Part shown: positions 1 through 11,248 of the stretch, piece after piece | Position numbering within the stretch: position 1 is the stretch's first letter | Layout: the number at the start of each line of letters is the position of its first letter | Source: Eudorina sp. 2006-703-Eu-15 | Taxonomy: Eukaryota; Chlorophyta; Chlorophyceae; Chlamydomonadales; Volvocaceae | Direction: 5' to 3' | Assembly: GCA_003117195.1 (NCBI GenBank) | Contig: BDSI01000030.1 | Coordinates: 2,501 to 66,500, forward strand | DNA length: 64,000 nt | Program-made: the position numbers and the translations under genes | Notes under the pieces: model-generated | Databases searched by the model: none | What the model saw: the letters and a program-made list of their open reading frames with translations, nothing else | What the model was told of the DNA's origin: nothing

Positions 1-187
1 CGGCGGCGGCGGCACGGACTCAACCGCGGTCGGAGACAGACCCACAGCACGCCCCAGGCCAGGCAGCGGCGGCAGCCGCAACCACGGCGACGGCGGACAG
101 GGCGAGCCGAAGCGCAAGGGGGACCCCGGCGCCTACAGCCAGAGCAGCAACGGACGGTCAGACACGGACTCCCGCATCCTCCGGTAA

Positions 188-781
188 CGCGCGGCCGCGC
201 AGCAGCTCGCGGAAACACTCCGGCAGCAGGCGGATCAAGAGACCAAAGCGCACAACGCTGAGGTCAGAGCTCGGACAGCGGCGCACTTAGCCCAGCAAGA
301 CGCGGAGGCCAAGGCCGCACGAATCGCCGCCGCCGCAGCCGCCGCCGCCGAGGCACAGCGTGCCGAGGCACAGCGTGAGGCTGCAGCCGCCGCCGCCGCC
401 GCCGAGACACAACGCACCGCTGCGCCCGCCGCCGCCGAGGCGCAGCATGCCGAGGCACAGCGCGCCACGGAGACCAGGGCTGCCGAATGCGCCACCCCGA
501 CCAGGGCTGCGAATCGGGCCACCGCCGCCCCCAGCAAGCCCGCAACGACAACTGAGACGGCCGAAGGTGCCACGGGGAGCGGGCAAACAGCCGCTACGAC
601 GCCCCGCACCACGCGGGCCCGCCAGCGACGCGGCCAGCAGGCGGCTACCCCTGCCGCTGCAACGCCTTGTGAGCCTAACAGGGCGCAATCGGCAGACGGC
701 CCAGCCACACAGCCCGATAATACCCCGGTTGGGCCCGGCCCGGCGCCGCAACACCCAAAAGGGGCAGGTCCCCCACCCTGA
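188..781 (+). pseudogene. LINE N-terminal coiled-coil region (frameshifted at its end)
   Basis: The frame opens after a TAA at 185-187 and reads a long Ala/Gln/Glu/Arg-rich helix with repeats of the type AEAQR, then a Thr/Ala/Pro-rich linker, and meets a TGA at 779-781. One base before that stop, in the run CCCCC at 770-774, a shift of frame gives a natural continuation (SPKANRKRGKSVPITDLSD...) that joins the reading frame starting with ATYNTPGRKQWMRKV at 854. The simplest reading is therefore one long N-terminal segment of the LINE protein with a single homopolymer indel. It may correspond to ORF1 or to the N-terminus of a single fused ORF. Function is inferred only from position and composition. 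Confidence 0.6.
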
Positions 782-855
782 CCAGCCCCAAGGCCAACCG
801 CAAACGTGGCAAATCGGTCCCGATCACGGACCTCTCGGATGCGGAGCTCCTGGCC

Positions 856-2901
856 ACGTACAACACCCCCGGGAGAAAGCAGTGGATGCGCAAGGTGGTC
901 GCCGACGGCACAGACGAACCTATGGGCGTGTACCGTGAACGGCTCATATCCCTTCAGGAGGGCGCGCGGCGCGCCCAGAGGAAGTCCGTGCTCGCCAAGG
1001 CTGACAAGAGAGCAGCTGCCGACGCCAGCCAGCACGCAGACACCCCGGGACCCAGCCAGCAGACCGTCCCCAGCATGCAGCTACGGCTGTCCCAGGCAAC
1101 CCGCGAGGACGCCCCTGACACAGTACCCTCCCAGGCGAGAGCGGCGACCACGCCACGAACCCCGGACCATGAGGAGCGCAACTGCCAGGGGAGGCCGGGC
1201 CCCCATGCCCGACCATTGCGGGTGGCGTCCCACAATGTGGGAGGCCTCCGAGTTGCCGAGGGACGTGCAGCAGCACGCCTCGAAGCAGCGGTCCAACTAT
1301 GGGCTGAATTACAACTCGACGTGGTCTGTCTGCAAGAAACACATCACGTCTCAGAGGAAGATCAGGCCCTCCTGCAGCACGCGCTCAGCTGCGCTGCAGA
1401 GCGTCGACACCTACCGGGCTGGCTCATCGCTGCCTCCTCGTGGTCAAGTGCGGGGCCACGTACGGCAGGAGTAGCCATCCTCGTCCGGGCGAACCTGCTC
1501 CCCCGAGCCACCCTCGCAGCTAGCCCTCCACCGCCGGGTGTTCCATCCGGGTGGTTCACAGCGTGCAGCTTTCAGTGGGGCGGTCACCGTCTGCAGATAT
1601 GCTGTATGTACTTCCCCCAGGCCAGCAGAGAAGGAGCCGCCTCCCTGCGCCAGCAACTATGCCAGGCCTGCCTCGCCCCACAGCAACAGCTGCGGCTGGC
1701 GATGGCACGGTTGTGCTGTGGGGGGGCGACTTCAACTTTGTGGAAAACCCAGCCCTGGACTGCTCCGCCGGACCGGGGGGCCGCGCTGGTGACGCGACCC
1801 CGTCCCAGTATCTCCAGGCAGCCGGAACCGGTGCGGCGATGGTCGACAGCTTCCGCGTGACGCATCCGCAACGACGCGAGTACACACACCTGTACCGCGC
1901 ACCTCACCCTGGCGGCTCCCGACTGGACCGCATCTACATCCCGGAGGTCGCAAGCCCCTTCATTCACCGAGCCACCATCCCCACCGCGTCCCCGTCAGAC
2001 CACCGCCTTGCCCTCTTACACCTATCGGCGCGACCGCAGCCCCCAATCCAGAAGGTGCCCCGCCGCCTTCGCCTCCACTTCCTCTCGCACCCAGACCTTA
2101 AACGGTCCCTGGGAGACTGGCTGGACGAGCAGGTGGACGCTGCACCTATCGGGGAACAACAACCAGACCAAGAAATCCTGGATTGGTGGCCCGGGTTCAA
2201 GCGGCGACTCACAGCCCAGGTGGCGCAGCTGAATCGTGAGGCTCAGACCCGGCGCAGCCGACCCACAGCCAGCGTGCAACAGCTGACGGAGGCGGCAAAG
2301 GAGGCCACCAAAGCTCTGGATGAACACCCTGCAGATGCAGCCCGCCTGGCGGCGGCCGTGGAAGCCCAGGTAGCCGTACAGAAAGGCATGCACGCCGCAG
2401 GGGGGCCGAGGTGCTCGCAGCCAGGCGGAAATGGATCAGCGACGGCGAGCGGCCCTCCCCGGCGCTCACTAAGCTTGTCCATGACACCGGCAGCGGAGGA
2501 GATGCAGGTGGCCCAGGTCCCTCCGTTCTGCGAGACCCCAACACGGGCCAACTCGCCAGCGACCCCGCACGAGTGGCCCAAATCATTGCAGACTATTGGC
2601 GGGACGTCAGCGCCCTGCCATCAGAGGCCGAGCTGCCGACGGCAGTGAAGCAGCAAGCACAGGCGCAGGTCCTGGAGGCCCTACAGGCCCACCCCCTACG
2701 CCTACCGGAGGACCCGGGGGACACCGTCGGCCATCCTGAGGTCGCCACCGAGGAGGTACTGGCGGCCCTCAAGGCCACGCCACGGGGCAAGGCACCAGGA
2801 TGGGATGGACTGCCCGTTGAGCTATACAAGGCCTTCAGCAGGCAGTGCGCTCCCCTGATGGCCGCCGTATACACAGCCATCGGTAGGACTGGCTGCATGC
2901 C
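856..2901 (+). repeat. Direct duplication inside the LINE, copy 1 (2,046 bp)
   Basis: This segment, from ACGTACAACACCCCCGGG onward, is repeated immediately downstream. The junction at 2899-2901 shares only GCC with the flanks (CTGGCC|ACG at the left, ATGCC|ACG at the join, ATGCC|GGC at the right end of copy 2). By eye the two copies differ only by single-base changes in the length of C or G runs. Copy 1 has one C fewer at about 1168, 1200 and 1680, one G fewer at about 2400, and one C more at about 1502. These five differences account exactly for the 3-bp length difference. Confidence 0.93.
886..2648 (+). pseudogene. LINE APE endonuclease, copy 1 (frameshifted)
   Basis: The frame from 886 reads through the start of the exonuclease-endonuclease-phosphatase domain: RVASHNVGGL at about 1219, then VVCLQETHH with the metal-binding Glu at about 1321. 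It leaves frame at the C run near 1680. The frame opened at 1551 then carries WGGDFNFV (catalytic Asp and Asn) near 1722, LDRIY near 1925 and SDHRLALLHL (catalytic Asp-His pair) near 1996. A second shift in the G run near 2400 breaks the linker to the reverse transcriptase. The endonuclease would nick the target DNA to prime reverse transcription. The domain and its motifs are seen directly; activity is not expected from this copy. Confidence 0.85.
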
Positions 2902-4950
2902 ACGTACAACACCCCCGGGAGAAAGCAGTGGATGCGCAAGGTGGTCGCCGACGGCACAGACGAACCTATGGGCGTGTACCGTGAACGGCTCATATCCCTT
3001 CAGGAGGGCGCGCGGCGCGCCCAGAGGAAGTCCGTGCTCGCCAAGGCTGACAAGAGAGCAGCTGCCGACGCCAGCCAGCACGCAGACACCCCGGGACCCA
3101 GCCAGCAGACCGTCCCCAGCATGCAGCTACGGCTGTCCCAGGCAACCCGCGAGGACGCCCCTGACACAGTACCCTCCCAGGCGAGAGCGGCGACCACGCC
3201 ACGAACCCCCGGACCATGAGGAGCGCAACTGCCAGGGGAGGCCGGGCCCCCCATGCCCGACCATTGCGGGTGGCGTCCCACAATGTGGGAGGCCTCCGAG
3301 TTGCCGAGGGACGTGCAGCAGCACGCCTCGAAGCAGCGGTCCAACTATGGGCTGAATTACAACTCGACGTGGTCTGTCTGCAAGAAACACATCACGTCTC
3401 AGAGGAAGATCAGGCCCTCCTGCAGCACGCGCTCAGCTGCGCTGCAGAGCGTCGACACCTACCGGGCTGGCTCATCGCTGCCTCCTCGTGGTCAAGTGCG
3501 GGGCCACGTACGGCAGGAGTAGCCATCCTCGTCCGGGCGAACCTGCTCCCCGAGCCACCCTCGCAGCTAGCCCTCCACCGCCGGGTGTTCCATCCGGGTG
3601 GTTCACAGCGTGCAGCTTTCAGTGGGGCGGTCACCGTCTGCAGATATGCTGTATGTACTTCCCCCAGGCCAGCAGAGAAGGAGCCGCCTCCCTGCGCCAG
3701 CAACTATGCCAGGCCTGCCTCGCCCCCACAGCAACAGCTGCGGCTGGCGATGGCACGGTTGTGCTGTGGGGGGGCGACTTCAACTTTGTGGAAAACCCAG
3801 CCCTGGACTGCTCCGCCGGACCGGGGGGCCGCGCTGGTGACGCGACCCCGTCCCAGTATCTCCAGGCAGCCGGAACCGGTGCGGCGATGGTCGACAGCTT
3901 CCGCGTGACGCATCCGCAACGACGCGAGTACACACACCTGTACCGCGCACCTCACCCTGGCGGCTCCCGACTGGACCGCATCTACATCCCGGAGGTCGCA
4001 AGCCCCTTCATTCACCGAGCCACCATCCCCACCGCGTCCCCGTCAGACCACCGCCTTGCCCTCTTACACCTATCGGCGCGACCGCAGCCCCCAATCCAGA
4101 AGGTGCCCCGCCGCCTTCGCCTCCACTTCCTCTCGCACCCAGACCTTAAACGGTCCCTGGGAGACTGGCTGGACGAGCAGGTGGACGCTGCACCTATCGG
4201 GGAACAACAACCAGACCAAGAAATCCTGGATTGGTGGCCCGGGTTCAAGCGGCGACTCACAGCCCAGGTGGCGCAGCTGAATCGTGAGGCTCAGACCCGG
4301 CGCAGCCGACCCACAGCCAGCGTGCAACAGCTGACGGAGGCGGCAAAGGAGGCCACCAAAGCTCTGGATGAACACCCTGCAGATGCAGCCCGCCTGGCGG
4401 CGGCCGTGGAAGCCCAGGTAGCCGTACAGAAAGGCATGCACGCCGCAGGGGGGGCCGAGGTGCTCGCAGCCAGGCGGAAATGGATCAGCGACGGCGAGCG
4501 GCCCTCCCCGGCGCTCACTAAGCTTGTCCATGACACCGGCAGCGGAGGAGATGCAGGTGGCCCAGGTCCCTCCGTTCTGCGAGACCCCAACACGGGCCAA
4601 CTCGCCAGCGACCCCGCACGAGTGGCCCAAATCATTGCAGACTATTGGCGGGACGTCAGCGCCCTGCCATCAGAGGCCGAGCTGCCGACGGCAGTGAAGC
4701 AGCAAGCACAGGCGCAGGTCCTGGAGGCCCTACAGGCCCACCCCCTACGCCTACCGGAGGACCCGGGGGACACCGTCGGCCATCCTGAGGTCGCCACCGA
4801 GGAGGTACTGGCGGCCCTCAAGGCCACGCCACGGGGCAAGGCACCAGGATGGGATGGACTGCCCGTTGAGCTATACAAGGCCTTCAGCAGGCAGTGCGCT
4901 CCCCTGATGGCCGCCGTATACACAGCCATCGGTAGGACTGGCTGCATGCC
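2902..4950 (+). repeat. Direct duplication inside the LINE, copy 2 (2,049 bp)
   Basis: Second copy of the 2.05-kb unit, continuous at its right end with the reverse transcriptase. It carries the homopolymer lengths that keep the frame open at about 3724 and 4450, but lacks one C at about 3550 that copy 1 has. Neither copy alone gives a full endonuclease frame. Confidence 0.93.
3216..3600 (+). pseudogene. LINE APE endonuclease N-terminal half, copy 2 (frameshifted)
   Basis: This frame carries RVASHNVGGL and CLQETHH of the second endonuclease copy. The correct sense is lost at the C run near 3550 (CTGCTCCCCGAG, one C shorter than copy 1), after which the protein continues in the frame of the next entry. 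The break is a one-base homopolymer difference only. Confidence 0.8.
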
Positions 4951-5995
4951 GGCAAGGTTCACAGACGGCATTATCAAGGTACTGTTCAAAAAAGGCGACC
5001 CCACGCAGCCGGGAAACTACCGCCCTATCACCCTTCTCAACACCGACTACCGCACCCTCGCCAAAATACTGGCAGCGCGCCTGGGGCCCGCCCTCAACAC
5101 CGCCATCTCCGCCGAGCAGACGGCCTTCCTGCCGGGCCGCCTGATTGGCTACAATATCTTCACCCTCCGCCACCTCCCCCATCTCCTCCGCCGGCAAGGG
5201 CGCGCAGCCATCGTCGCCTTCCTGGACTTCGCCAAAGCATACGACACCGTCCACCGCGACTTTTTGGAGGCTGCGATGCGGGAACTGGGCGCATCTGAAA
5301 ACCTGCGCAAGTGGGTCTCGACTCTCCTGTCGGACACACGGGCGCAGGCACTGGTGGGAGGCCGGCTCTCCCACCCGGTCCACATGGCGGCGGGCGTACG
5401 GCAGGGATGCCCCTTGGCCCCCCTGCTGTATCTCTTTGTAGCGCAAGCCCTTCTGTCATGGCTGCAGCGGAACAACATCGGGATCCGAATGAGTCCCGCA
5501 GACGAGGACCGCATGACAGCGGTTCAGTTCGCAGACGACGGCCAGGTCCTTCTGGAAGGGGAGGCGACTGTCCCGGCGTTTCTTGAGGCCATGCAAACCT
5601 TCGCGCAAGCAGCTGGGCAACGGTTGAACCGAGACAAGGTGGAACTCCTGAAGATTGGATCCGAGCAGCCGCAACCACCGGCACCGGGACCGAACGCCGC
5701 CACGATTGCAGGGCTCCGACAGGTCTCGGCAGCCACCGCTCTCGGTATCCGATTCTCGAACTCTCCAGCCCTCCTTGCCCCCACCCGGCAGCAGTCCCTC
5801 TTGACAGCCCGACAACGCATGGGCCGCCTCACCAGACCGCCGCTGACTGTATTCGGTCGCTGTGCGGGGGCTTCTGCCTACGCACTCCAACTGGATACGT
5901 ACCACTGGGAGCATGGCGGCCTCCCCACACAAGGCGAGGAGGAACAACTGGAGAGCTGGGCCGCGGCCGTCGGGACCGGCGGGTCAGCCCGGTGA
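3488..5995 (+). CDS. LINE endonuclease C-terminal half and reverse transcriptase
   Basis: This is the longest open frame of the element (835 codons, of which the first few lie before the true continuation from the upstream frame). It contains the endonuclease motifs GGDFNF and SDHRLALL, a connecting region of about 300 residues, then the reverse transcriptase. The RT shows GNYRPITLLNTDYR, the first catalytic Asp in FLDFAKAYDTV, the GVRQGCPLAPLLY block and the second catalytic pair in VQFADDGQVLL (FADD rather than the commoner YADD). It ends at TGA 5993-5995, while the C-terminal part of the protein continues in another frame from about 5992. It would nick the target and reverse-transcribe the element RNA. 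Assignment as a LINE RT is secure. Confidence 0.9.
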   Translation: MVKCGATYGRSSHPRPGEPAPRATLAASPPPPGVPSGWFTACSFQWGGHRLQICCMYFPQASREGAASLRQQLCQACLAPTATAAAGDGTVVLWGGDFNFVENPALDCSAGPGGRAGDATPSQYLQAAGTGAAMVDSFRVTHPQRREYTHLYRAPHPGGSRLDRIYIPEVASPFIHRATIPTASPSDHRLALLHLSARPQPPIQKVPRRLRLHFLSHPDLKRSLGDWLDEQVDAAPIGEQQPDQEILDWWPGFKRRLTAQVAQLNREAQTRRSRPTASVQQLTEAAKEATKALDEHPADAARLAAAVEAQVAVQKGMHAAGGAEVLAARRKWISDGERPSPALTKLVHDTGSGGDAGGPGPSVLRDPNTGQLASDPARVAQIIADYWRDVSALPSEAELPTAVKQQAQAQVLEALQAHPLRLPEDPGDTVGHPEVATEEVLAALKATPRGKAPGWDGLPVELYKAFSRQCAPLMAAVYTAIGRTGCMPARFTDGIIKVLFKKGDPTQPGNYRPITLLNTDYRTLAKILAARLGPALNTAISAEQTAFLPGRLIGYNIFTLRHLPHLLRRQGRAAIVAFLDFAKAYDTVHRDFLEAAMRELGASENLRKWVSTLLSDTRAQALVGGRLSHPVHMAAGVRQGCPLAPLLYLFVAQALLSWLQRNNIGIRMSPADEDRMTAVQFADDGQVLLEGEATVPAFLEAMQTFAQAAGQRLNRDKVELLKIGSEQPQPPAPGPNAATIAGLRQVSAATALGIRFSNSPALLAPTRQQSLLTARQRMGRLTRPPLTVFGRCAGASAYALQLDTYHWEHGGLPTQGEEEQLESWAAAVGTGGSAR

Positions 5996-7620
5996 CGCCT
6001 TGCCAACGCCTAACGGGCGTCCCCCGACAGCTGCTCTATGGCCACCCGGCCACGGGCGGTTTCGGACTCTTGCCACTCAAAGCCCACTGCTACGCGCGGG
6101 AGGCTGTGTGGGCGACACGCCTGGCCCGGTCGGTGGGCCAACCGCCGGGGGCGCGCGGCCACCCGTGGGCGCAGGTGACGGCCACCTACCTTCGGCACCA
6201 CCACCCGAATCTTGGCCCCAGCTCAGTACTGACGGCAGGCCCACCAGACAGCGCGGACACGCTGCCTGGATTGGCATCGCTGCCGCAGGACATCCGCAGA
6301 ATCATGGGGGCCCTCAGCCGCCTCCCGCCGGTGCAAGATGTGGACTCATCCCCACTCCCGGCGGCCGGCGACTGGTGCTTCAACATCCCCTTGTGGGGGA
6401 ACCCACTCCTACCTAACACCACTCCGGGGGCAGCGGACGATGGCATGGAGGACCGCACAGGCGACACGGACCCGGACTTCACGCCGGTGGAGACGCGGGA
6501 CACCGCGGACCCGCCAGCGTGGCCCGGCCTGGAGAGGCGGCACACACGCCTGGCAGCATGCGGGAAGCTTCGCACAGTTGGGGACGCAGTGCGGGTCGCG
6601 CGTGCAGCCGGCGAGGCACCCGCAGCCGGTGCTGGATGGGACGCGTGGGTCCGCGACCACCTGGGTCCACAGGGGTCCATGACCTTAAGGCGGAGGCCGA
6701 CCCTGACGGCCATCCACTGTCTACTCGCCGACATCAGCGACGAGTGGCGGGGAGCTGCAGCAGCGGTGCTGGACCATCCCGAGCGGGCGGGGGACCTGGA
6801 GTCTGAGGAAGAGACCCGTCGGCGGCTTGTGGACCGGATGGGGTGGAGGCTAGCCAACTCGCTGACGGTCAAGCTTAGTGGCCTGACGGTCCGGCTGGCG
6901 ACACAGCTGCAGATGCAGGAGGTGGCGGCCGCACGGGCACGACAGCATGCGGAATACGAGCAGGAGGCCAGGGGACAGCTTGAGACAGACGGAGTGGCTG
7001 GGCCCCCGGCATTCAGCATGCCTGCCACTCTACAGCGGCTTTGGGCCATCAAGTGGGAACGAGAGCACAAAGAAACACTGTGGCGCCTGGCGGTTGACGG
7101 GGTCCCGCTGCCTGGCAACAGCCACCTCCACAACGCCCACCCCGAGGCGTGCGGGTGTGGCGAGTACGGCGGTGCGGGGCCCCACCCGTGTTCACCACGG
7201 GCACACCATTTCTGGGCATGCCCGGTCGCTCAGGCAGTGATACAGCAGATCGGGGTACACGTTCCGGGCCCCATCACCCGAGCCAACGTGTGGCTGGCTG
7301 AGCCGCCACAGGGGGTACAGCAAGGGGTTTGGGACATCGTTGCCCTGGCGGCGCTGACGGCCATGGAGCGGGCGAGGGTGGGGTTACGTGCAGCGACCCT
7401 CCACGGCGGCGCACAGCCCGTGCCGGGGGCGCCGGCTGCCCCGTCGCCGGTTGATGTAGCTAAGGCGCGCGCAGTCATGGAGTTCTGGCAGCGGGTGGCC
7501 AGTTTCGCAGAACTGGGCCGACCGCGACGGGGATGGGAGGGGGTGGGACCGGACCACCCAATCCTATCGGTGGTGGACGGCCGGATCCGCTGCGTGCAGC
7601 CAGTAGACGTAGACTCGTGA
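5992..7620 (+). CDS. LINE C-terminal region with Cys/His motif
   Basis: This is the continuation of the LINE protein after the RT, in a frame shifted relative to the 3488-5995 ORF. The start shown is only the first codon of the open frame. It begins with the segment GGFGLLPLKAHCYAREAVWATRL, typical of sequence following the RT thumb in L1-like elements. Near the end it carries a cluster of the form CGCG...HPCSPRAHHFWACP at about 7150-7220, a zf-RVT-like zinc-binding pattern. It stops at TGA 7618-7620. The frame change at 5992 may be a sequencing or consensus indel, or a real lesion. Confidence 0.8.
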   Translation: MTPCQRLTGVPRQLLYGHPATGGFGLLPLKAHCYAREAVWATRLARSVGQPPGARGHPWAQVTATYLRHHHPNLGPSSVLTAGPPDSADTLPGLASLPQDIRRIMGALSRLPPVQDVDSSPLPAAGDWCFNIPLWGNPLLPNTTPGAADDGMEDRTGDTDPDFTPVETRDTADPPAWPGLERRHTRLAACGKLRTVGDAVRVARAAGEAPAAGAGWDAWVRDHLGPQGSMTLRRRPTLTAIHCLLADISDEWRGAAAAVLDHPERAGDLESEEETRRRLVDRMGWRLANSLTVKLSGLTVRLATQLQMQEVAAARARQHAEYEQEARGQLETDGVAGPPAFSMPATLQRLWAIKWEREHKETLWRLAVDGVPLPGNSHLHNAHPEACGCGEYGGAGPHPCSPRAHHFWACPVAQAVIQQIGVHVPGPITRANVWLAEPPQGVQQGVWDIVALAALTAMERARVGLRAATLHGGAQPVPGAPAAPSPVDVAKARAVMEFWQRVASFAELGRPRRGWEGVGPDHPILSVVDGRIRCVQPVDVDS

Positions 7621-9210
<1,590 letters not shown>

Positions 9211-9228
9211 CAGGGGCAATCCTAGGGG

Positions 9229-9271
9229 GCGGGGCCCCCGGAACGCGCTTCGCGCTGGGGCCCCGCCCAAA
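9229..9271. repeat. GC-rich hairpin, related to an inverted copy at 11628-11656
   Basis: GGGCGGGGCCCC and GGGGCCCCGCCC flank a loop that contains CGCGCTTCGCGC, so the unit can fold into a strong hairpin. The right arm CGCTTCGCGCTGGGGCCCCGCCCAAAAA recurs in reverse complement at 11628-11656 with one clear mismatch. The pair could be the ends of a transposon. Confidence 0.55.
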
Positions 9272-9913
9272 AACGCCCACTGACTGGCTTCCTACGGCGC
9301 CATACTGTACGGCTATTATTCGATTTAGATACGTTCTTTACATAAAGATTGTGCTGTGTACTCAATCAAGTATGCATACAGCAACTTCAATTCTGGAAGA
9401 AATATTGATTCAGTGTCAGCTACGTAGCGGTCGTTCGCTCCTTGGTGAGACATGATTGCGGCTGGGGGTTTGGCCGAAATAATTAACCAAGCTGTGCAGA
9501 GAATTGTTTAGGACGCCATGTGTGTGTGGAGATGAAGGGCTTGCCGTTGTGGCAGCGAGAGCCAAACTAGCCAAACTCTTGTCAATAAGTTCTATTCTTT
9601 CGTAGGTTTTCATAAATTGCATATCTTCAATTTTTTCTTAGTATCGGAATAATCGGACTTCGTTTCTGGATAGATTGAACTTACCTGTTACACCCGCGTG
9701 ACCTACGCGACCACGCAACAACACCGCCACTAGCTGCCATATACTATTTACATGCACCGGCGAACACTGCCAACTACAAACAACCACCTCAGCAGTGCTC
9801 ACGACAAACTCCTTTCTTTCTGCGTGGCAGTCCCGATCGACCGGCGGCGGCAGGTCTACATGCATACAGCAGCAGCAGGTCACCCAGCAACGGGCGGAAG
9901 CCGGTTGCTTGCC
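9272..9913. other. Gap: no gene recognised
   Basis: AT-richer sequence after the LINE. I see no conserved protein sense. The stretch just before 9914 would hold the promoter and 5' UTR of the module gene, but no clear TATA box or other element can be defended. Confidence 0.5.
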
Positions 9914-10038
9914 ATGGCAATCCGCAATATTTCGCCGCGGTTGAAGAGCTTACGCGCTACTGCAGCCGTCGTGGTCGTCGTCGCCCTGGTTCTCAAGGCA
10001 GGCCGGCACGGTCACCGGCCAGAAAACAGTAAAAACAG
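9914..10038 (+). CDS. Four-cysteine-module gene A, exon 1: N-terminal anchor or signal
   Basis: ATG at 9914 (context GCCATGGCAATC) begins MAIRNISPRLKSLRATAAVV, a short basic segment followed by a strongly hydrophobic helix (AAVVVVVALVL) and a basic flank. This fits a signal-anchor or signal peptide that sends the protein to the secretory pathway. The paralogue on the minus strand (26182) starts with the same words GCCATGGCAATC / MAI and also carries an arginine patch before a hydrophobic run. The likely donor is CAG|GTACGTG, the same word as in the paralogue, but here it leaves phase 2 whereas the next recognised exon needs phase 1. Either an exon between 10039 and 11014 is unrecognised, the alternative donor A|GTAAAA (phase 1) is used, or the gene is damaged. 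Confidence 0.5.
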
Positions 10039-11014
10039 GTACGTGCGCTCATACACGACCCCAGCCGCTGCATGCAATGCGCGTCACAGCGACGATCAAA
10101 GAGAAATCATCGATCCGGCCACCACCTCTTCCCCTAATGAATTACATACATACGTACATAAATCGGGCAGGGCAGACTTCGGGGGCCTTCCTAGGTGCCA
10201 GGACGGAAACAAATAAAACTCCTAGGCAGCAGGCCGGGAAATATTTCTGCGTGTTTCGACAGCAGGGCGACTGCTACCACAGCTACGACAGGGACGGATT
10301 CTCAGTCTTGGAGGGCTGAAGCACGCTTTCCTGACGTCACGGATGCATATGGGAGCGAGGGTAACCAGGAGTTGGGACACGGCATTAGAGTAGTGTATGT
10401 GTTTTGGCGGTAGACAGGTGTACGATGCAGGAATTGCCCATGCGCCTGCAGATTTCCAGGCCCTTTCGGTAGCCTGGAAAATAATAGTTAGCACGGCAGG
10501 TTTCCCGCTGTCGACAACGTCAATAAATAGAATCTCGCAGCTTTTTTGGCTGTGGGTCCGAGAAATAGAAAGGTTCCAGGTTTTCGGCCCGAAAATATTC
10601 TGCACATATACTGCACCTGACCTGACCGATTGTCGAGCGTCCAGTATTTCCATTATTCAAGGGGGTTCCGTATGCCATATCCTCCTTAGACCCGAGGCCA
10701 CATTCGTATGGATGTGCGATGGTATGCAATAGACTAGCTAGCAAGCAAGTACGTAAAAGCTTCCCATAATGATATAAATGATAAAAAAACGTTCTACCAT
10801 ACGTATATAAGAAACGCTTACCATGATAATATAATAGGCTTCCCATTATAATTTTTTGCTTCCCCTTCGTTCCCATCTACCCCCCTTCATTCCCATCTAC
10901 CCCCTACATACCGACGACGTACGTAGAGACGGACGAAGAGACGGGTGAAGAGCTCCCAAAGAGCTCCCGAAGATGGTTGGTTCCCAGAGTGCGTGTGCGC
11001 GTTCATGCGTGCAG
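10039..11014 (+). other. Probable intron 1 of module gene A; no clear exon
   Basis: I looked for the module signature (C...GY...C...C...CxYxK) and found only weak look-alikes, such as CFDSRATATTATTG near 10240 and FCTYTAPD near 10600. Neither is a convincing exon with matching splice sites. A run of long AT-rich words lies at 10760-10870. Confidence 0.4.
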
Positions 11015-11248
11015 CCTGTCCCCATAAGGATGGCTACAAGGCCTTCCCGGACGCGAAATTTGATACCAGCTTCGGAATCATCAAAAACGCGCCAATGGAT
11101 GACCAAGTACGGCTGAAAGCCGCGGAAGTGCTGTGTGGAGGCACCTGCTTTGTATTTGACAGTTCTGGAAGGGTCATCCTGAATGATGATATACTGTACA
11201 GCGATTTGAGATGGCTTCCTGCAACGGGCATCTGCAGCTACCTCAAAG
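11015..11248 (+). CDS. Four-cysteine-module gene A, module 1 (beta type)
   Basis: The 234-bp exon lies between acceptor GCGTGCAG and donor AAAG|GTAATG, with phase 1 at both ends. It encodes one complete module. Cys1 is in CPHKDGYKAF, followed by about 40 residues, then Cys2 and Cys3 in LCGGTCFVFD, then Cys4 in GICSYLK. Spacing of cysteines and aromatic residues predicts a small domain with two disulfides, as in extracellular proteins. Its closest relative in the window is the exon at 25269-25472 (CPHKNGYKAF, CGGTCIAWD, CGYVKG), which is the first module of the minus-strand paralogue. The layout recalls PAN/apple-like domains, but I cannot assign it to a named family. Confidence 0.72.

Noticed and set aside
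10397..10732. Additional four-cysteine module in gene A
   Set aside because: FCTYTAPD resembles the module end but the other cysteines and splice sites are missing.
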